Below, one piece after another: positions 20,753 through 33,071 of a stretch of 64,000 nucleotides of DNA. The position numbers and the translations under genes are program-made. Each line of letters opens with the position of its first letter. Position 1 is the first letter of the stretch. The notes below the pieces were generated by a model. That model was not told the DNA's origin. It saw only the letters and a program-made list of their open reading frames with translations, and did not search any database. The stretch lies in contig JBNGIQ010009470.1 in assembly GCA_049999765.1 (NCBI GenBank), positions 82,251 to 146,250 on the forward strand, given 5' to 3'. The stretch is from Phaeoceros laevis (lineage: Eukaryota; Anthocerotophyta; Anthocerotopsida; Notothyladales).

Positions 20753-22234
20753 TTACAGTCCAGAGCGCACAAAGCTCTTCAACCTTTCCAAGATTGTGGC
20801 TACCCACGAACTTTGTCTCCCAGGTACCTCCCTTACTCTCAAATCTGCTGCTTGCATGCTAGTCACCATCATCTCGGCCCTGTTCCTCTTCACAACTTCC
20901 ATCTCCCTCTGGGCTTCCAAGTTGGAAATCCTCGACACAATTACAGAATTCTTGGCCTTCTCCACGTTGAAATCTCGTTCCAGGTCCTTGAGCCGGTTGC
21001 CTAGATGAAGCCGGGTCTCCACCTTTCGAATCTTTGCTGCAGCTGGGTAGCCCTGTTCCACCTCCACTTCGACGACCACATCGTCCTCTGGGAACTCGCG
21101 TTTGGGCTTCTTCATGATCGTCCCATCTTTCCACGTCTCCAACCAATCCGCACCCAGCGGCTCTTCCACTGTGTTGGCCGAGTGCTGTTCAAGCTTCCTG
21201 CTTGGACCAGGGGGCACCCCTCCCCTCCTCCCCCGCACAACGTTCTCCACACGGTTATCAGCTTCTCCGGGCTCGTTCAATCCCGCACGTTGGTAGTTCA
21301 GAGCGGTATGGATGTAGGCCGAGAGGAAGCCTTTGAGGCAGTAGCTCAGCTTGCACTTGCGCCCTGATCGAGCCAGCACAGCCTCCACACGCTGGACGCG
21401 GCTGGCCACCCAGTTGAACCTCTTGTTGAAGTAGAGCTCCTCCTTAAAGGCGTACACCTGAGTCTGCGACAGCTGCCGGTCGGAATTGGTGAATCCCAGC
21501 ATGGGCCTCCGCTTCCTGATGTAGTTCCTCAGCCGGGGCTCCAAACTGTCGGGACACAAGCCCCTGAACGTTCCTGTCCGGCATGGCCTCTTCTTCCTGT
21601 CGTCCAGGATGAACTCCTCCAGCTCCTCAAACTTGCCCTGCGACGTGCGCTGGTCTGGAATGGGCCCCGTGAAGTCTATCCCCATTAAGAGGCCTAAAAT
21701 CTCAGGCCTCAGCGACAGTGTGTGCTCGTAGTTGATCCGCATCAGGCTCCGCTGGGAGTCCCAGCCATCTATGACGTAGTCCCGGCTCACAGACACATTG
21801 CAAGGCTGGCCCCGGAAGGCCCTAGCATTGCCTTGGCCGTTCACCAGCCCCAGCCGGCGGAGCATCGTCTTGCGGTCCTTGCGCGCCTCCTCGGTCATCT
21901 TCTGCACCTCCTGAAGCCGCGCACTCAGCACGTCCTCCTCGTCCCACTCCTCTTCCTCTTCCTCTTCGTTCTCGTCCTCATCCTCTTGATCCTCGTCCTC
22001 GTCCTCGTCCTCGTCCTCCACCTCCATGACCTCCTGCCTGTGCATTGCCGCTGCACGTCCTCCTCCCATTTCCTCCCCTCCCAGGCCTCCCTCGGACGTT
22101 TCATCATCGGCAGCATCTGCGTAGCTGCGGTTCCAGGCGCAGAAGTCATATGCATAGCACTCTTTCTTAACGTAGGCGCTGCTGGGAGCGTGGGGGCGCC
22201 CCGGATGAGACTCCACCCTGCAAAATTGAGCCAT
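20753..22234 (-). CDS. Unknown protein with acidic tract and C-terminal coiled coil
   Basis: A single open frame beginning at ATG 22234 (MAQFCRVESHPGRPH...), about 493 residues; the frame runs further upstream only through a GTG. About residues 75-100 form a strongly acidic Asp/Glu tract (repeated ED followed by a run of E). The central part is conserved-looking and rich in Arg/Tyr (CRTGTFRGLCPDSLEPRLRN, FKEELYFNKRFNWVASRVQR). The end (NRLKDLERDFNVEKAKNSV, REMEVVKRNRAEMMVTSMQA) has heptad character typical of a coiled coil. I do not recognise the family. The composition suggests a nuclear or scaffold protein, but this is inference. No introns are apparent. Confidence 0.7.
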   Translation of the reverse strand: MAQFCRVESHPGRPHAPSSAYVKKECYAYDFCAWNRSYADAADDETSEGGLGGEEMGGGRAAAMHRQEVMEVEDEDEDEDEDQEDEDENEEEEEEEWDEEDVLSARLQEVQKMTEEARKDRKTMLRRLGLVNGQGNARAFRGQPCNVSVSRDYVIDGWDSQRSLMRINYEHTLSLRPEILGLLMGIDFTGPIPDQRTSQGKFEELEEFILDDRKKRPCRTGTFRGLCPDSLEPRLRNYIRKRRPMLGFTNSDRQLSQTQVYAFKEELYFNKRFNWVASRVQRVEAVLARSGRKCKLSYCLKGFLSAYIHTALNYQRAGLNEPGEADNRVENVVRGRRGGVPPGPSRKLEQHSANTVEEPLGADWLETWKDGTIMKKPKREFPEDDVVVEVEVEQGYPAAAKIRKVETRLHLGNRLKDLERDFNVEKAKNSVIVSRISNLEAQREMEVVKRNRAEMMVTSMQAADLRVREVPGRQSSWVATILERLKSFVRSGL

Positions 22235-22840
22235 CACTCCAGAGTTGTGAGGCCTGAGGCTTGCAAATTGCCTGCGCACCAGCTTTTTGCGGGGGAAGTG
22301 TGCAAGCTCTCACCGCGGCCGGGAAGACAGCTCCGAGATGTCTGAAACATTTTCCTGCTTCATGAACGAGCGTCTGTGTGAACACAAATCGCAAGCTCTC
22401 TGCGGAAGATGTGGAGATTCAGGAGCGCGCTGCTGCTGTTCAAAGATGTCGGAGTCGGTCTAGCGCGGTCTTCTGCCATGGACGCTCCAATTTTGCTGGT
22501 TTGTCTTGCAAGCCGGACTGCCGGATGAGCCCAGTACTGATGATGATGACTTCGCGGCACCTCATTGAATCAGTTCTGTTACGTCCGAATGATGACATGA
22601 CGATTCGTAATAAATCGTGGCTAGCATGCCAAACAAGGATTAGTGGTAGAGGGTGACCTGCTGACCGGACCGGCCGGTGGCTCCCGTGCCAACCTTCTCC
22701 GTTCTGGCTAGGCGGGGTGAGCGGGATGCTGTGGCTGACCAGGCCCAAGCAGAAGCACGCAGGAAATTTTCATTAGTGTGGAGGCACATCCCGGACGCTG
22801 GTGGCGTGCGCGTTGAAGCAGTGCTCAGATTCACCGTCTC
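22235..22840. promoter_or_regulatory. Shared intergenic region of divergent unknown gene and SGF11
   Basis: 606 bp lie between the start codons of the acidic unknown gene (-) and SGF11 (+). No TATA box or other clear element was recognised. Confidence 0.5.
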
Positions 22841-24365
22841 ATGAAGGAACAAGAAGTCAAGGGCTCGTTGCAGACAGGTTCAGCCCTCAAGGAGGTAAGG
22901 CAAGCGAGCGCCCAGTTTTTCGAGGCTTTCTGGATCTTCTGGCGGAATTCATGGAAGAGGCTGTACTGTCCGGGAATTACACGGTCCAGGGAAAGACTGG
23001 GTTGCCTTGGTGTGAGTTTTGGATCTGTGGCCATGGTGCAGGAAGCATGTTTTGTGTTCACGGAGCTGGTGGACTATCTTATTACAGATGTCGCCACGGA
23101 AGCTCATAGAGCGGCCCGCCTTGGCTTCGACTACAGGCTGAACATCGAGGAGGAGGAGGAAGCTCGGTTGACAGCGCAAGCAAGAACTGCCACTGGGGAT
23201 CCAACCTGCAGTGGAGCAGAAACAAACTGCAAGTACAGTGTGGATGTGTTCGGCCAGTCGCACCCAGTCATTGCGAGTGAGGCTTTTGATTGCATGAACT
23301 GCGGGCGTTCCATTGTGGCCGGTCGATTTGCGCCACATTTGGAAAAGTGCATGGGTAAGGTATGTTTCATCCTCCCTCCTCACCGTTGCAGGTGCATTGT
23401 TGCCTCTGCTGTGGATTCATGCCCGTCCTTGCCAGACTGGGGTGTGTTTGCATTCACGCTGCTGTGGCTCAGCAGACAATCATCTGCTGTGGCTCAGCAG
23501 ACAATCATCTGCTGTGGCTCAGCAGACAATCATCTCTTCAGGAACATCTTTGCTTGTCATGCCAATTTAGTTTAGGGTTTCACCTCATGGTGCACCACGA
23601 GGTGGATTGGTGAGGCTGAGTTTGGATGACACCTGTGCTTGGATGTTACTTTGAGCATGCATCACGCTATTTGTGTGACAAGTGCTGATGTGGCTTTCTG
23701 CAGTGCGTTGGTTGTCTTGCGCTGGTTGTCTTGTTGGTTTGCAGGTGGCTCCATTTGTAATATGTACTCGCGACGCTGAGGTGTTGTATGCACCTTTAGC
23801 ATGGTTTGCACCTACTTTGAGGAGTGGGGGAAGGAGCTTTCGGTTTCCTCACCTCCTATCTGTGGCGTGGTTTGCTGCCCAGCTTGTCTCCCCTTTTCAG
23901 ATCCTGCATGAGAGGTACTAGGTGATGAATACTAGCTGGTTTTTGTTCTTGCAGGGTAGAAGGGCAAGACTAAAGAATCTAAAGACCACCAACAACCTGG
24001 TACCTCAACAAAAACGAGCTCGAGGGAGTCCTGGTTCATCACATGGAACATCAACCTATTCTCAAGGCTTAACCGGAAACCGATCTAACAACAAGCAGAT
24101 GGTGAAGGAGGCCTCACAAAGTGCTGCCGAGCTCAATGATGAAATGTCCGATGAGGTTCATGACGATGAGGAAAAGGTAAATCCTGATGGCTCACATCAT
24201 GGCTGTAGGTTCACAGTGCGTTGAGGACTTCCATAGCGAAGTAGGTACCAGAGTTCTGGTAGAGTTAGTGTTTTCTACATCAGTAGGAAGTGACACTACT
24301 GTTCTGAAATCTTTCAGGTCCGTCGTGCTAGACTCCAAGCTGGCCATTGCCAAATCTCTGCGTAA
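22841..24365 (+). CDS. SGF11: SAGA-associated factor 11 (SGF11/ATXN7L3-type zinc finger)
   Basis: Exons 22841-22894, 23042-23359, 23955-24176 and 24318-24365, about 213 residues. Exon 2 contains FTELVDYLITDVATEAHRAA, then KYSVDVFGQSHPVIASEAFD and the SGF11 zinc finger FDCMNCGRSIVAGRFAPHLE with KCMGK. Exon 3 adds the basic GRRARLK stretch and a low-complexity tail. In yeast, animals and plants SGF11 is part of the H2B deubiquitination module with the ubiquitin protease (UBP22 in Arabidopsis) and ENY2. Junction phases all agree. The last exon is the weakest part: without splicing at 24177 the frame would end 16 codons later at 24224 instead. The transcript may continue to about 24840, but nothing there resembles SGF11. 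Confidence 0.9.
23461..23535. repeat. Three tandem 25-bp units inside an SGF11 intron
   Basis: The unit GCTGTGGCTCAGCAGACAAT+CATCT occurs three times without mismatch at 23461, 23486 and 23511, within the second SGF11 intron. It is a small minisatellite. Confidence 0.95.
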
Positions 24366-25521
24366 TTTACTTACGTGGGAAGAGGTCAGTGCGTTAGTAT
24401 GCTGTTGTCCCCGGGGTCATAGATGCTGGGTAGATGATGATTATGAAGCAATGTGAATAATAGAGCTGATAAGTTCCTCATCTGTAGGACACGGGACGCG
24501 GATGCCTGCATCGCCTCCAGTCTAGCTCGATAAAGTCTTCTGGGTGTTGGACTGTGGGTCGGCTGAATCTCAAGACAGTTGGACAGCACAAGCATCGACA
24601 GGGTCCTTCACCTTTGATTCCAGTCATGGTGGACATCTCATCGCCAACAAAGGCATGGAGCTGTTTAGAAGGTTCAACTCTCAAAGGGGCCAAGCTTTGG
24701 TCTCAGAATGGAAGTGTGCAGGATTTGGCAGTTGATGTTCACGTCCAGAAATATCATGGAGCGGGTGATCGGACCTCAGGACGTCAGCTTTCAGTTAACT
24801 GCCAAGGGCACAGCCAAAGTCTCACTACCGCAAAAACGCCGTAATGGACAAGGCTAATAAGAACACACAAGGCTGTAGCACATTACAAGCGACGATGCAA
24901 ATTTGAGATTATACACACTTCAAATCAAGTGCAGCCCATCGGAATTCGGGACTACTCTAAATCAGGGTTTACACCTTTTGTCAGAGTGTCCACTCCGAAG
25001 TCCACGTGTTGGACAATGTGAAGGTTGATTCCAACCACTTAAAGGTCAAAGGAGCTGGAAATCTAGTCTAGTCAGCTGTATAAAAAGAAATTATGTCGGG
25101 CACTTTTTAGCAGAAATCCAACCTTGGGTTGGGAAACAACCAGAAAGGCTGGCAAGTTGCAACTGGTAAGTGAGGTTCACCACGTGAAACGACACATTGA
25201 TCCTGAAGGTGAGAGCATAAAATATGGGCCCACTACTGTGGCAATGCAAGGTGTGGCAGCTGCTAGGCAGGTGTCAAAGCCAGGTGCTCGACTCTGACTT
25301 GTTATACAAAGTTGCAAGGCTCAGCATACACGCTTCTTCTATCTCACAACGTAGCAGAGAAGCGTAGTCTCATGTGAGGATGGTTGTCGCTTTAGAACAA
25401 TTGAAATTCAACTTGAGTGACGATTCCTTTCCACGTAAGTGCTGATATAGTTCTCTCTCGTGTCCTTGGACTGACGGTGATCTATCCCCACCAGAGCTTG
25501 GAAATTCTTGGGGGAACAGAA
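24366..25521. other. Convergent 3' region; no further gene resolved
   Basis: Lies between the SGF11 stop and the stop of the next minus-strand gene. A 96-codon plus-strand frame at 24554 resembles no known family and may be 3' UTR. 24850-25520 shows nothing that I can support. Confidence 0.45.
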
Positions 25522-28409
25522 CTACCTATCAGGGTTCAGCACACCCCGAAATGAAGCCACATAGTGCACGAGTGCCACTGCTGCTACCTGTATAACATAC
25601 TCTCTCGGGGGAGCATTTTTCTAGTACCTCAACTAAAACCGCAGCCTGCAAGATTTTCTGTTGCCTTCAAGGAAGACTCAGAACTTCTAACTGCTGTCAT
25701 GTCCTGTGATCAGTAACATACCTTCTCCCTGTATCTGTTGATTGACAGCTCGAGCCTCTCCTCGGGCCACACATCAGTGGAGGATATGTCTCTTGTACCT
25801 GCCGAAACCTGCCTTGAGGCCCTTTCTTCCCAGGGCAAATGTTGGTCACGCCTGCCAGGAACATTCTTGTTCCTTGGAGCGGAAACGGTCTCTGATTGAT
25901 TGACACCGAAGTTCAGATCATATGCATACACCTGTCTGGGTTCCACATCCTCAGGAGACCTGACACCGTCTGACCCTGCTAAATAGCCATTCTGTGATAC
26001 AGTGCTGATGCGTTCTTTATCCCGTGCTTGTATACTAGGCTTGCCAGGTCTTCTTTCGCAGTCAAATTCCCCAAGATAATCCACAAGTTTCTGAGTCCCG
26101 TTGGTCTCATTCCTGTCCATGTGCTCCATGAGGCCCAAAGCTGCAGTTTGTTCCATGTCTGAAGGGTTCGATGTACTTGGATATGACCTGGCAGAACCTA
26201 GAAAGTCTTGTAGTGCTTTGGGTTCAAAAGCATCATGCTTTAAAACCCCAGATGTGCGCATCTCAGCAGCAGAGGATTCTTCCTCACTGTAGGTCCGCAC
26301 TGGTCTCTGCTGCCTCTGCTTGGACTCAAAAGTACTGTACCCATGCAACGATTCCCAAGACTCAGGCTGCTTACCCGAAGATTGATGGGAGGAGGCTCGT
26401 TGATCAGCTCTCTCATCGTAGACGGAGCCAGCATGCTCTCTGGGATGTCGTGCTCTGGGCTGATGAGATGGGGAATCAAATCTCATCTTCCTACTTCTCT
26501 CAGAAACATAGCCATCTGGAGAACATGAGCGTCCATCCATGCGGTCAGGAAATGGGACGTATGAGCTCAACCTTTCTGGCTCTTTGCTCCCTTCAGCCTT
26601 GTCCCAACCTGAAACTTTAGAGGACCGAAGTGTAGCATTTGTCTCAATGTCTTCGGTCGGGGTGAGTGTCTCAGATATGGCCCTTGTGTACACAATGTTC
26701 ACCTTCTCTGGAGATCTCGAAATATCTCTTTCTAGGCTTCTTCGATAATACGCTCCACCTTTGACCCTAGGCTTGTATTTTTCATGGTCTCTAGATGATG
26801 AACCTATGTATGCACTCCTCATACTGCTTCTGTGAAAACGTCCAATCCCATGGTCATCCTCACGGTATCGGTTATCTCGGCGTTGTCTGTAGTCCTTGTC
26901 CATGATGACTGTATCATCATACTCTCCATAGTTCAGCCTGTTGAACACTGTCTCTTTGTGGTGAGGTCCAGCTATTCGATTGAAGACATTCCGATGAGGC
27001 CCACTGGTAGAAATCTTTAAATTGTACATATCATTCCCTTCACGAACAGTTCGGGGAGAAAAGTCTCGTGCTGTCGTTACCCGTCGTCCACGCCTGGATA
27101 TATCGTCTTCTCTCCAATGCTTTTTCTTACCAGTCCTTTCCTCTTCCCCATCTGAACCACAAACTCGTTCCCTGGAAGGTTTCATCTTCGGATGGTCCTT
27201 TTCCAAGGACTCTTTGTCATATCCAGTCCGCCAACGTTTCTTTGAGTTCCATGGTGACCCAGACCTGTATGCATATAGGTATCAGTGTACACTTACGAGA
27301 GTGGGCAAGCAAGCAACTATAAACAACAGTCTGTATCATGTATACAAAAGGGCAAGCAAAGACAATATTATGTGTGTAACATACCTGTCATCAAATTCCA
27401 AAGGCCCACTACCGACAACAGATGCTGGCAATTTTATGATCCTGCCAACCCGTTTGGGGACTTCGCTGTCGGGCTGATCCTGATTGATTGAGACGGCCTC
27501 AGCTTTCTCCAATGCAAGTGGCTCCTTCGCTGGCAAGTCCTCCTTTACTTCCTCAGGGGCACTCTTCTCAGGGCTCGCAACTAGAGCAGTCTTAGGAGGA
27601 GGAAGTTCTTGAGACCTTCTGAAGGATTCTTTGGTTACTTCGATATTTGCTGGAAGTTGCTTGGGGCTGTTATCCTCAGCCGGTCTCGTTTTAGGTTCCT
27701 GCCTCTCGCTAGAGCTCTCCGCTGCTGGTCTGCGGCTCAACTTCTGACCAAAAAGCATAGGACAAGGATCATCAGTCGCCGCAACAGACCTCACGTCCAT
27801 AAAGCAGTACTCTGTCACACTCCCAGCTCTTGCATCGGTTGCTAAAACTTGTGCATGTTGGGCTTGTCCTTTCACATCTTGAATGCCATCCCTGGGGGGT
27901 GACTTGATGGCCACGAAATGAGACTCTACTCTTTGACGAGTTTTATCTTTCTCAGGACCGAGAAGGCTTCCAGTAATAGGCGTTTCCTTGGCAACACCGC
28001 AATTCTCCACAAGATCTCTCTCAGAGACCACAAGCCCTCCCTGGTCCTGTCGTACTGGCGTGTCCAAGGCCTCGTAGGCGAAGGGACTGACCTGGATTTG
28101 CCTTCCAGAAGGAGGCACAGTCACCTCTCTTCGAGCAACTGCCTCGCTCACATACCCGGGGCGTTCGTATGCCAGGTCACTTCGCCGCTGATCAGGCGTC
28201 GTGTCGTCCCCAGTTTCATGGTTCGCTAGGCAGAGAGACAGATAAGGTTTCCCCATGCTTGAGGCAGCGATTTGAGATTGCTCTCCTACTGGAAGCTTCA
28301 AGGTCAGGGTAATCCTATCGTCGTTCATCTCAATTTCATCTTCAGAAGACAGCTGCTCAGAGGTCAGCCCACTGAAAGACTTCCGCGCTTCGATGTACTT
28401 CCTTGACAT
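25522..28409 (-). CDS. Large charged protein of unknown function (Arg/Ser/Asp/Glu-rich)
   Basis: Exons on the minus strand: 28409-27385, 27264-25722, 25587-25522, all GT-AG and phase-consistent, about 877 residues. The start MSRKYIEARKSFSGLTSEQL is followed by ITLTLKLPVGEQSQIA and long low-complexity stretches. Exon 2 is rich in Arg/Asp/Ser/Tyr, for example RRDNRYREDDHG and KVNIVYTRAISETLTPTED, a composition common in nuclear RNA-related proteins. The end reads LELSINRYREKVAAVALVHY across the last junction, a hydrophobic tail unlike the rest that may be the conserved core. No known domain is recognised. The last exon (21 codons) rests on the splice signals alone. Confidence 0.7.
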
Positions 28410-30041
28410 TGCTGATATTTGATGGGTGAATTGATCCCAAACCAGTTCAGCTACAGTCAGCCTTTACCAGCACCTTCAATCCAAAAAGAGAACCACAGAA
28501 AATCCTGCCCTCCTTCTCATACCTGTTGCCGCAGTCCGTGAGGTTCACCTCAAATGAGACGAGGCACATGCCTTACTCACAGATGGATCCCACAGTCAAA
28601 CGATGATGACTGATAGCGCTGCTTGATGAAAGCAGACTAATCATAGCTTGACAGAGATTAACGAATTTGAGGGTGTCATATATAGGCGTGAACTAGAAAT
28701 AAACGGTGCAAGAGCGCAGTCACACTCCATTATCCGATGATGCTCCAGCATAGATCAGATTCGCAAATCATAGGATGGCTGGCTGGTCAGCAACTCGGGG
28801 CCTCCACGAGTTCGCACCACTTCGGAAGCAGTCCCCCACTATACCCGCATCCCCAATTGCATTGCTTTGGCCTAGGCACACACCACCTGTACAAGTTCCT
28901 GTGCACCAAGACGTTGCGAGCAGCAGTTGCTCGTAGGTGGAAATGCCCCCCAATCCGCTACAACCAGCTGCCCTTGACGGCCGAAACAAAGTGTCCCCGA
29001 CTTTGGTAACCGGGTGCGGTAGCTGAGGATGAGGTAGGCAAAATGCGGGGCGGTAGAAGGCACAACAATTCAAGAATCCGTAACGAGTCTGGCGAGGTCA
29101 AGCCAAACACCACCAGTCCTCACAGTGCTCCACACCAACGTCCGTCCGCGACACCAAGTGCAGGCAGACATGCTCACCACCTCTAGCCGGTGAAATTGTG
29201 CCTCACGGTAGCACAAGCCTCCCAGGTCTGCTTGCTTGGCAAACAAGCCACAAAAGCCTGGCTGCAAGACTGCCACAAGAAGGACAGGAGGAGATTTTAG
29301 CACAGGCTCGCCTGCCCGAGTGACCTCAGGCCATGGCAGCCGCGCCCTACTATGACCACCGCTGCACGCCGAGAAGATTAAACCCGGCTGACACCACCAA
29401 GCAAGAGGAGAAGGCAGGGTAGGCCAATGAGAGAGCGGAGGCGTGAAAACAGAGGCCGTCTATCCCCTCAGCGCAGATGGCGATGGTGACGGCGACGGCG
29501 AGGCAAGGCGATGGGGCGGCAGGAGGAAGGCAAAGCAAGGCCAGGCCGAGGGGAAAGGTAAGGAAGGGATGGGATGGCGCTGCGAAGGCAGGAAGGCAGC
29601 GAGGTAGCCAGGCGGGAAGGGCCGGGAGCCGAGGCAGACCGGGTTCCGCGGGGCCCGTGACTGGCGTTGGCGTGACGGGCCCAGCGCTGGCTGGTGCAGC
29701 AACCGGGTCGCTGGCCCGAAATGTACCTCTACTGATATTATAAGCCCACAAAAGACGAACATTCATTGAATACATTCCCCAAGCAAGTTCGCCTAATCAT
29801 AACTTGTGGCCTCCCTTCACACAGCACCAATCCAAGGGGCTTTGGTCCCACGCTGGATGCTTCGCGGGGGGTAGACCCCACGTTCCAGGCTTCCAGCTAC
29901 CCCAGGGCCTAATAAGAGATGCTCACAGCGTTCCCAGAGATGCTAAACGCTATGGAACACTCAAACCCAAATCTAGCAGAACAAAGGCGAGTCCAGTCGT
30001 CCGTACAGTACCGTATCCTGCAAGCTACCCAAAGCTTCCAG
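28410..30041. other. Intergenic; no gene seen
   Basis: Should contain the promoter of the charged unknown gene (start 28409) and the 3' UTR of allantoinase (stop 30042). 29460-29720 is GC-rich with GGC/GCA-type simple sequence. No open frame resembles a known family. Confidence 0.5.
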
Positions 30042-33000
30042 CTACACTGCAAAGATGGGCAGACCGCACCGTCTGGAGCTGTGATGTCCCTCACTGAAAA
30101 CTTGTGATCCACGCACAAATGTGGATATGACTTTTCCAGAAAGAGTCAGTCCAGTGTACGGCGTTACCTGCAGGTAAAGAAGTTGACAGTCAGTCGATTG
30201 TCTTAAAACCATCTACCGTTGCATCCATCGTGTCACAGTATGGATGAGAGCAAGGAACTGAAGTTACGTTGTGTTTGTGAAACAACTTGAAGTCCTTGTC
30301 AACTTTGAAAGAGGACTCGGGATCCCACACAACAAAATCCGCATCTTTGCCAAACTCGATAGAGCCCTGCGATGGGAAAATCATGTCCTAAATATCGTCA
30401 GACAAAGATGGGCAACACAGTCGATGAATGGTAAAGCAATGAGTACACAAAGCAGCTGGGTGGAAGGCGGGAGAGAAGAATAACCTTTCTGGACAAGTTG
30501 GCAAGCTCTGCAGGGGCACTGCTCCACCATCTCGAGATTTGCTGCAGCGTTATGCCGTGTAGTCTTCCAAATGTCCAGGTGATAGGAAGCACAAGCTGTA
30601 CCACCACCACATACGTAGGAATGGAAACGATCAAGATACAGGACACAAACGGTTTCCAAAGTGAGGTTAACCCAAGACGCGATCAGATCAAACCTGAAGA
30701 GATGAAATTCCACCCCACGCCTTCAGAAAGTCGCCTTCTTCGAGCAGTTTCAATTCTGGGATTGATGGTGAATGATCTGAGCTCAGAAGATCAATGTCAC
30801 CATCCTGTGAAGACAGAAGACCATCAACTAACACCAAAATAGATTGTTGACAAGTCACGGAAAAACAAGGGTCTATGAATTTTGAAGCAATGTAGCTACT
30901 CCCACCTTCAGAGCATGCCACAGCTTATCTCTATTTGAGGCCGTTCTTAGTGGAGGGGCACATTTAAACCTTGTGTCTCCATCTTTCACATCCTCTGCAG
31001 AAAAAGATAAGTAATGTGGACAAGTTTCCACTGTGATTCCTAAGCCCTTCGCTCTCGCCTCCTGCAAATCAACAACCTGCATATTACTTTTGCTAGTCGG
31101 CAGACATAGAGGAAGACGAGATTGCTCTTCTCTCATCCTGTACCTTGATCTGATCAAGAGTGCGGCCAGCATCAGAGAGGTGCACTATGTGGATGTGAGC
31201 ACCCACAGATGCAGTGTCCTCAGCAACATTTACAAGCTGCTCCACGGCTTTCTGCTCCCTGAAAGACCACATGGTAAGTCAGGACTTACTCGAACATTTT
31301 GACCAGGCTTTCCTGCTTAAGTAAGAAACAAAGAAGCACTGAGTTCTTCCAAGACAAGGTCGACAATATGGTACAGCGGGCATACCAAGAAGATGGTCTA
31401 GTGGCGAGATAGGTGAGGTATGATTTACTGTCCTTAGCAGGGACCCCCTCGTATCCAGCCACATCTGCCACTGGTACTTCTGCATGTACCAGCACTGGAC
31501 GGCCATACTTTGCCACCACAGGTAAGACTGCCTGGAAGCAAACAAATGATCAACTGGACAGATTTGCAATGCACGACCCAACGGCTGAGCAAACAAACGT
31601 TTGTAACAGGAGACGTTCAAAAAACGTGTGTGTTCACCTTAATCTGACCTGCAGTAGTCATAGGGAAGTCATTGATGCCTGAAGGACACATGAATGACTT
31701 CACAGTTTAGGACCTAGCGTCAGTCTTTTGTGGTGAACCACTGATTAATGGCATTTTTTACTTTCAAGTTTGAGACGATAAGAGAGAGAGTTCACCTTCA
31801 AACCAAGGACACCAGCATCTAGAAGCTCAGCCATAGCCGTCAAATTGTCTGCATTCTCCGGAACCAAGCCACCCCAAAATCCTGACAAGAAAAATCAATA
31901 CGAAGTGAGGATGCATGTTCCATCATAGTCCGGCTGATGTCTACTGAAAATAGAATCCATCGAGAATATGGAGGACTGACCAACGTCAACTGCTAGCTTT
32001 CCTTTTGCTGCACGGAGCTGCTCTACAACAATGTCGTGCAAGAGTTAGCTCAGTCAGAACTTCCAAGGTGCCAAGTTTCAGAAGACATTTTCTACGAACT
32101 TCAGTTTCAAAATCTGCACTGGAAGGACAGATAACACCGGGTCCAAAAAAGAGGTTCAGCAAGATGGAGTTGTGAACCTTAAGGTGAAAAGCGTCCGCTG
32201 TTGTAGTCGTTGGGTAGCTATTCAATGGCATGTCAACAAGAGCAGATAATCCACCTGCGACACAGTATATCAAGTCTCAAATGCTCTGCCCAACACTAGG
32301 TGTTCGTAAACAGGTATGCACATAGGACCAACCAGCAGCGGCAGCTCGTGTCCCCGTCAGAAATCCTTCCCATTCCTCACGACCCGGTTCATTCAGATGT
32401 ACATGTCTGCAGCACGTGTATCAGCATGCTCGCCATAGAAAAATTCATCACCGCCTGGGAAAACAATCTGGCACCATTTTCGTTCTTACACATCAATTAG
32501 GCCTGGCATGACAACAGCAGCTCCGTAGTCAAGCACATGCAATCCTTTTCTCCGCTTCGGTGCTTCAGTTCTTTTGACGACCGATACTATTCGCCCTTTC
32601 TCCACTTCCACTGCGTGGTATATTTCCGCAATAAGAAGCAAGGAATGGTGAGCAACCGCTGTGTTGCTCTAAATTCAGTACCCGAAATTGATAACAAGTT
32701 GGGTGGATTAAGCATACCCCCTGCAGAGACAACGCCGTTGGGTAGAACCACACGTTTGCTGAACACCACAAAATGATTATGTGGAAGTAGGCCACAGGGT
32801 CCATCCTGCCCAGCGAACGGGAAGTGATTTCAGGAAAGCTAAAACTACTCATGAGTTGTTGCCATTCCTTCAAACCCCTGAGCAAGCACGGAGCTAGAGC
32901 CTGCTCGCAAACGACGGAATTCAAGGCAAACGTTTGCAGAATTGAAGGCAGACGTTGCAAAACCTCAACCGGAAGGAAAAACTGGCTGAGGAGCAAATAT

Positions 33001-33071
33001 CCCCAAGCCAGTATCGCCAGAGGAACAGTCCAGCCGCGGAGCACCGGCCGAAACAAGTCCATCGGATCCAT
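30042..33071 (-). CDS. ALN: Allantoinase
   Basis: Fifteen exons on the minus strand: 33071-32964, 32805-32718, 32610-32490, 32406-32333, 32254-32178, 32020-31981, 31881-31796, 31697-31638, 31531-31386, 31258-31144, 31061-30906, 30804-30694, 30595-30485, 30366-30268, 30167-30042. They give about 505 residues, the family's usual length. Hydrolyses allantoin to allantoate in purine nitrogen recovery. Metal ligands of the cyclic amidohydrolase fold are visible: HVHLNEP, the carboxylated Lys in [26 protein letters not shown] and [15 protein letters not shown] and ETCPHYL are also typical. The N-terminus has a hydrophobic segment ([18 protein letters not shown]), fitting the known endomembrane location of plant allantoinase. 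Only the exon 1 donor (GAG/GTTTTG) is doubtful; phase is satisfied by it. Confidence 0.95.

Noticed and set aside
21722-22345. 207-codon plus-strand frame rich in Leu/Val
   Set aside because: It is the antisense shadow of the acidic tract of the minus-strand unknown gene; the (L/V)-rich run is the complement of Asp/Glu codons.
24554-24844. 96-codon frame after SGF11 as an extra gene or exon
   Set aside because: No family match and no splice route that keeps the SGF11 frame. More likely a 3' UTR.
29350-29780. Overlapping 88-141-codon frames on both strands in GC-rich sequence
   Set aside because: They are Ala/Pro/Gly-rich low-complexity translations on opposite strands, with no known domain. 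GC-rich simple sequence opens frames by chance.
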